Shown here: positions 58,257 through 64,000 of the stretch, in pieces
How the letters are laid out: each line of letters opens with the position of its first letter
Position numbering within the stretch: position 1 is the stretch's first letter
NCBI GenBank assembly: GCA_039111635.1
Contig: JBCAQO010000002.1
Location: forward strand, 3,286,001-3,350,000
Direction: 5' to 3'
Source of the DNA: Heterobasidion occidentale
Taxonomy: Eukaryota > Basidiomycota > Agaricomycetes > Russulales > Bondarzewiaceae
DNA length: 64,000 nucleotides
Position numbers and translations under genes: made by a program
The notes under the pieces: model-generated
What the model saw: only the letters and a program-made list of their open reading frames with translations
The model's database searches: none
Told to the model about the DNA's origin: nothing

Positions 58257-59982
58257 ATGTCGACAATGTCGTATACCACCGCCAACTGGCACTGGAAGAA
58301 CAAAACGGTGACGCCGTGGGCGAAGGAGTGGTTCGAACGCGAGCTCGTGCTGGTCGAGGTTCAAGGCGCGGATGGTGCGGTTGTGTGCGTCGAGCGCGTG
58401 GTCGAGGTTGATGGCGATGTAGAGCTAGGGAGGCGCAAGTCGAAGTGCGTCAATTCTTCTATCAGTTCTTCATGATCCTGTCATCTTGACTGTCTTTATT
58501 TGGCGTCGCTCTCTGGCCTTCGTTGGGGTCGTGATACCAATATTGGTGTTTTGCTTGCGGGTATGGCAGGCTGATCACGATCTACGATTGCAAAGTGGTC
58601 CTCAACTGGAAGGGGACGGCTGCGGATGGGTCAGAGGCATCAGGTCGCCTCGTCATCCCCGAGGTCTCGCACGAGATCACCCTCGATGGGCTCTCTGATT
58701 ACGTTGTATGTATCATGTTCTTCGAATATCCTGTTTTCGCTTGTCTGACTATTATCTGTTCCTCGTTGGATCTCATCAATTACTGTTCGCTACTCCACGG
58801 TATTTTCTCTCGAAATTTGCATCTTATATGATGCGCTTCTTGACGCCATACGCATACCGAAATACAGTATGAATGGAGCCTCACCTCCGATGCTAGTGCA
58901 CCATCAGCACCTGTTCTTTATGCGCTTGCCAAATCCCTCCTTCCCGCTGCGCTTGAGGTGAAATTCACTGCGTTCCCAGCTGCACTCGTTGAGACCCACG
59001 GGAAAGACATCATTGTTGGGTCCACTGAGCCTAGCCGTGCCGCGTCGCCTGCACCTGCTGCTTCCACCACTCCTCAGGCAACGCAAGCCTCCTCGTCTTC
59101 ACCTGCACCTGCACCAAAGGTAGTGAAGAAGGTGGAGAAGAACAAAGTCAACGCGGCCCTCGTTGAGGTTGAGGCGACGTTCCAGGCAGCGGCGGATGAC
59201 CTGTTCTCGCTCCTGACGGACGAGAAACGGATCCCAGCGTGGTCGCGCGCGCCTGCCAAGGTTCGTCTGTTTGTTTCTTCGACTTCTCAATCGTGTTTTT
59301 CTCCCATTCTCCCGTTGTCTCGTGGTGCTGAGTTTTCCGTGATGGTCACATAGTCTGCCGCGCAGCCGGGCACAGAGTACGCGCTGTTTGGTGGCGGCGT
59401 GCGCGGGAAGTACCTCACTCTGACGCCAGGGCAGCAGATTGTCCAGACGTGGGCGTTGCAGAGTCCTACCTGGCCAGATGGTACGCATCTTTGTTTGTCC
59501 CCCGAGAGCCTAACTTACATGGCTGCCTTTCATCTGCTATAGGCCACGAAGCTACGCTCACCACGACGCTCGCGCAATCAACCGACTCCACCAAGGTCAC
59601 GTTCGCGCTCGACGGCGTGCCAACCGGGTCGGAAGATGAAATTCGCAGAAATCTCGAGGGTTATTAGTGCGTCTCACTTATGCTTTTCCATTATTCCTCC
59701 GCTCTGCGTTCATTTTACTGATCTACCCCTTTATCTAGTGTACACGGCCTCAAATCCATCGGGTACGTACAACTCTTCCCTTCAGCGCCCGTTTTCTCGT
59801 CTTCCTATACTGCATCGCGTCGGACGTCCAAAAAGTCCTCATCCTCTACACCTTCATCTAAACCACCACCGACGCTCGGCTCTCGTGCGCTCTCTGCTGG
59901 CCTTGCGCTGCTCGTTCTAGGAGCAGCACTCGCCGTCCCGCTGCTGTATTCCTCTTCTTCTCCGCCTGTGTCCCCCAAGTAG
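58257..59982 (+). CDS. AHA1: Hsp90 co-chaperone Aha1 with C-terminal membrane segment
   Basis: Stimulates the Hsp90 ATPase. Six exons, 58257-58444, 58570-58705, 58868-59260, 59354-59480, 59543-59666 and 59739-59982, give 403 residues. The N-domain starts ANWHWKNKTVTPWAKEWF and continues YDCKVVLNWKG and IPEVSHEITLDGLSDYVYEW. An Ala/Ser/Pro linker leads to the C-domain (VEATFQAAADDLFSLLTDEK, FGGGVRGKYLTLTPGQQIVQ, TWPDGHEATLTTTL, YYVHGLKSIGY). Yeast Aha1 ends shortly after the last block. Here the frame runs about 70 residues further through a Ser/Lys-rich spacer to a hydrophobic helix at about residues 374-393 (SAGLALLVLGAALAVPLLY) and a short polar end. This looks like a tail anchor. Whether it is used is not shown. 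Confidence 0.93.
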
Positions 59983-62698
59983 CCTCGAGCGTAGTTGCTG
60001 ATTTATGCTTTTCCCTTTCACTCTCCTATCTCCCCCCGCCTCATCTCGCTTTGCGCGTTTTTTTGATTGCTGTCGTTTTCGTATGGACTTCGCTGTGCAT
60101 TTTTTCCGCCGCTGTTTGCATCGTTTCGTAGGCTGGGCACCGTACTTTAGACGCCCGACCGAACGCAAATTCAGGTCAATTCGATTGTTCGTCTTTCGTC
60201 AAGCTTCAAGCTGCAGGCGCGGTATTGTCAAATTGGTGGATTCTGGCTGTGGGATGTTGTGGTTGATAGGTGTAGGATGCTGCGAAATGCGAATATAGTA
60301 AGGCGGGTCTCAGTCTCTCAATGTAGAAGAAGAGAGTTGTGTTTGAGGTGTATAGAAAGAATTTCAATGGAAGTATACGTGTATCGTACTGAACCTGATA
60401 CTGATAAATACGAGAGTATCGTGCAACACCGCATATTGGATGGTTCATGCCTTTGACCTTGAATGGAGGCCGATGCTTCCAAGTAAACACGCATGCGGAA
60501 GGGCAATGAGTAGCTCGGCATAGCTCAAATCTGCCATGCATTGAAAGGCTTCTTACAATAGGCATCGGTTTAGCGTTATTCACCAATAGCTACCAATAGC
60601 CTGACTACAAAGACCGATTCGTCCGCGGCAATCATGAAACAATGAAATTATTGAATTTCAAAGAAGTGCTGTGTCGAATCACGGATGATTGAGAGAAATC
60701 AAACTGCCGTGGGGGCGCACCATCATGGCCATGAAGACTAGATTAAAATGAACGAGTGAAACGCCGAACTCGCTCATTTGTGCCAGGATGCTTGGCCGAG
60801 ATGAGTTGTGGTCATTGAGACGAAGAAGAAAGTCCGCTTTTGGTGAGGATCCTCGCCGTGACGCTGTCCCGGACACGAGACATGCTTCCGCCGATGAGGA
60901 AAGAAGTGTATTAGCACAGCTTCAAGACACTGGAAGTGAGCAAACCCAGCTCTCGATGGATCTGCAGCCGAAGAAGCGCGCAGGGCAGTCTTTTCTAGAA
61001 ATCGAGCTGACATTCAGTGCTCCTTGTGGCACAATAAAGCCTTGATCCCGCACCTTAGCGTCTGAGAAGCGATATACGGGCTCCTGAATTGAATGGGAGT
61101 CCCGCCTGGAGCTGAGAAGCACATTGTAAGACCTAGTTCCCGGGCTATCCGATCCAGACCGGCCACGACGACGGGAGGGATTTACTATAGGCCAGAACGG
61201 AGGAGCTCGGCGGCAAGGTGAAGAATACGCATATCTTGGTGTTGCTCAGGAGACTAACGGAGTCCTAACATCTCTACTCCCATATTGATAGAGCGATGCC
61301 GTTTATCACCGAGATGCAGGAAACAGATGCATAGAGAGGATAGGGCGAGAGTTTGATCGCGATCGAACATAGAGGTACGACTCTTTAACTAAACTAATTA
61401 TTTTGAGCATTGAGGCTTGTATGCACACCTCGATGATATATTGCTTTGACTGTTTAAAATGCTAGGCTCTCGGCCTCGCGATGGATCTAGACGTGGTAGC
61501 GTAGAATCAAACCTAACAATACACGATGATGATGCACACCCACCAAGACTCCGACGATCTTTTCATCTTGGGCATCCAACTCGTATTGCCGATAACGAGG
61601 AACTCCAACAGATGATTGTGGTGCAGCGGGCACTGATGTCTGTATAAAAATGCAAAGGGTCTACCTCGACCGTCCTCGTGCGACTACATCTTTGGCAGTC
61701 ATGATTAGGGGGTTATATGGCATCAACGCTAGGTATTATTTGCGAGTTCTTTGAACCAAGCAACTTGCGCCAAATTTATGCTCATCTCCGAGTACTTGTC
61801 TGTTCTGCCGAAGACTGGATACTCAGCAGCAAACCTAATAGCGTCCGCGGAGTAGACACGCAATATTGTTTCCCCGCGGACTAGATGAGTGTGATAAAGA
61901 GGTGCACCATGCGAAGAAACGTCCCGTGGCAATGATTAGGTGGAAGATGTTTACCAGCTCTCATATGGCTCGAGCGGATGATCAAGTATTAGCGTGTACG
62001 CAAGTCTGGAAACTCCATGGAAGCTTTGTGAAACGGTATCAAAGAACTTCGCAACGTACCCTGCAGATGGGCAGTATCTGATCTATGAAATTGAAAAGAC
62101 ATCGAGATCTTGACAACAGAGCCACCCGTGTTCATGGCCAGTAAAATACAGAGCTAGAAGGCAAAGAAAAAACTGTGCTGTATAGAGACACATAGCCCTG
62201 GCTGCAACTCGTCTGCGAACGATTACGATGTGGAAGCAAGGAGGGTGATCAGCGGACTTTTCTGAAAGTCGGGTTCTGGTAATGTGTCACGCATGATAGA
62301 TTAGATGAGTACTTCACTGGCCAGCGAGATGTGCGCAGGTATCGATGACCAGAAAATCGGTTTGAACACGCTAGATACTGTATTTCCAGCCTTTCACCTT
62401 GCTAGAGCATGAAATTTGAGTTCTCGAGATGAAAACAGCGTAGAATCACTCACTGAGGAGTATCTTCGAGTCAATAGTAGGGCTTTCCACCAAGATTTCA
62501 AGCCTCGAGAGAGCTTGAGAGGGAAGGGCCTGGAAGGACTTTATAGGAAAGGTGCGGAAGACTGAAAGACTATTATATCGGTGCGGCACGTGAGCACAGA
62601 AATAGATAGAAATATAGGTTCAAATTCAAGCCTTATTTCTTCAACCAAGTGTGCGGTAGTCACTTCAAGTTGCTGTTCGACTTCACTGTCAAACAACA
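59983..62698. other. Gene-free stretch, 2.7 kb
   Basis: No supported gene. Short frames at 60788-61045 (+) and 61729-61932 (-) have protein-like composition but no motif or joinable exon. The right end is the PAM17 promoter. Confidence 0.5.
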
Positions 62699-63600
62699 AT
62701 GGCGAGCCTTTCGTATCGTTGCTCGCTCCGGCGACCTCTACATGTAGAGTTACGCCCTGCTCTTTCCAGTTCTTCACCACACTATAGCAACCCAACGCTC
62801 CTCACCCGACGTGCAAATTCCACCATTTCGCAAAGCACGAAGGAGAATTTGCCCTGGCCAGAGTATCTTGCCATCCGTAGGGCTAAACGGAGATGGGAGA
62901 TGGTACGTCCTTGAGATATGGCAGCGTGTTGCGTGTGTGCAATGGGTTGCGTGGGACTCATGTCACTTGTTCTGTCATCGCTAGGCCCTTACCATACCAT
63001 GCATGGCAGCTGGCTTAGTTGGCGGGGCGGCTTATTTTGGGTCGTTGGAGATTGATGCCTCAAAACCAATTATGGTACGCTTTCATGTCGTCGACAGTTG
63101 GATCCTGCTTATTGACACCGTGCTCAGGGTCTTGACCCCATCTTCTTTTTTGGAGGCGCAACACTAGGATGTGTCGGTGAGCATCTCATCGTCTCTACTT
63201 ATTACAGGCTTAACCTCATCCACAAAAAAATCAGGTCTCGGCTACCTCATTGGGCCCATCATCGGCTCAACATGCTGGCGTTTGACTCACCGTCGGACGA
63301 TGGCCCTCATTGAGGCCCGCGACCGTGAGTTCCATAGCCGTATCGTTAAAAATCGAGTAGATCCCACTGCCCAGAGTGCAACAAACCCCGTGCCAGACTT
63401 CTATGGTACGTTCTTTCGCACCGCACTTCTCGTTTTTTAGTCATTGAAGCGATGTGCAGGTGAAAAGATTGGGTCGCTTCATGAGTACAGACAGGTATGT
63501 TCTCTTGATGTGTGGGCAGAGAAATTTGATTGACGTGTCCGTCTAGTGGTTGAGAGACCAGGCAAAGTACAAGCGGAAGTCCGAATGGCCGGAGGATTGA
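62699..63600 (+). CDS. PAM17: Presequence translocase-associated motor subunit Pam17
   Basis: Inner-membrane subunit that organises the mitochondrial import motor at TIM23. Six exons, 62699-62902, 62985-63074, 63128-63176, 63235-63405, 63460-63494 and 63547-63600, give 200 residues. The presequence is Arg/Ser-rich. The core has PWPEYLAIRRAKRRWEM, a first helix IPCMAAGLVGGAAYFG and a second helix starting at IFFFGGATLGC/VGLGYLIGP. It ends RIVKNRVDPTAQSATNPVPD, GEKIGSLHEYRQ and WLRDQAKYKRK, all typical of the family. Every intron is GT-AG. The protein is complete. Confidence 0.95.
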
Positions 63601-64000
63601 TTGATAGGGTTACTGTAGCACGCAGAGTGTACCAGTCGTCACATTTCTTGTCCAAATAGGTTGGCTGAACGGACATTTCATGAAGCGCACGAACGCAAGT
63701 CAGACGATGCAGACCAAAGCTGCCCAACATCATATTTTGACCGCTGTGATGAGTAGGTGACGAAGTGATAAGTCCATGGCAGTAGCAGCTATAAAATGCC
63801 TGATGTCTGACTAGCAGGACAAGATGAAGTAAAATGTGTAATGGGACAGCAAAACCACAATGAAATGAAAGTGGAGCTAGCCCAAGAAGGTGGCCAAATA
63901 GGATCGGAGAGCAGTAAATAAACTAGGGGTTTGTGAGGGGCTGATCAAAGTGCGATGGTCATGTAAAAGCACTCACTGGCTAGATGTCTGTAGAGACAAA
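63601..64000. other. Downstream flank, 400 bases to the window end
   Basis: No gene supported. It contains the PAM17 3' region only. Confidence 0.5.

Noticed and set aside
60788..61045. 85-residue plus-strand ORF
   Set aside because: Charged and unstructured, with no motif or splice partner.
61729..61932. Minus-strand frame with protein-like composition (FAAEYPVFGRTDKYSEM)
   Set aside because: Short, no recognised family and no adjoining exon found; perhaps a gene relic, not supportable.

Overview
The window is nuclear DNA of a filamentous basidiomycete, most likely an Agaricomycete mushroom. The evidence is many short GT-AG introns (mostly 46-70 nt), dense intron-rich genes on both strands, and product families typical of that group: a fungal sesquiterpene synthase, a fungal NEDD1-type WD40 protein, indoleamine 2,3-dioxygenase, TIM54 and PAM17. 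Splice junctions were worked out by hand from reading frame, splice consensus and family motifs. All multi-exon models reported here close in frame.

Layout, left to right: IDO-type dioxygenase (89-1559 +); RPA1 (1969-4244 +); a small hydrophobic-start protein (4500-4982 -); a 906-residue unknown protein (5180-8136 -); a 2.1 kb gap; insulin-degrading enzyme (10227-14677 -); CKS1 (15334-15849 -), divergent from the 38-exon meiotic helicase MER3/HFM1 (16087-22777 +); TIM54 (22888-24440 -); a single-pass membrane protein (25406-26461 +); porphobilinogen synthase (26736-27956 -); SNW1/Prp45 (28571-30565 -), divergent from a mitochondrial-looking alpha/beta hydrolase (30718-31573 +); a Ran1-like kinase (31863-33247 -), divergent from NEDD1 (33638-36400 +); FAN1 nuclease (36967-40299 +); a Cdc10-type septin (40746-42236 +); a P4-ATPase flippase (43472-48914 +); a 3.5 kb gene-free stretch; a sesquiterpene synthase (52389-53698 +); another 2.8 kb gap; a DUF3429/TMEM69 membrane protein (56472-57793 +); AHA1 (58257-59982 +); a 2.7 kb gap; PAM17 (62699-63600 +).

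Functional themes: several genes serve the chromosome cycle (RPA1, CKS1, MER3, FAN1, NEDD1, septin). The promoters of RPA1, CKS1/MER3 and FAN1 carry ACGCGT (MluI cell-cycle box) sites, paired in two of the three cases. A second group is mitochondrial (TIM54, PAM17, the DUF3429 protein, and possibly IDE and the hydrolase). No operon-like or phage-like system, tRNA, rRNA, CRISPR array or intact transposon was found. I see no wholly new biological system. The most interesting items are two introns that appear to lack a GT donor (CKS1 and MER3), three micro-exons in MER3, a canonical PCNA-binding motif in FAN1, a membrane-anchored AHA1, an 87-bp in-phase repeat in the kinase, and a 22-bp-periodic repeat in the kinase/NEDD1 promoter.
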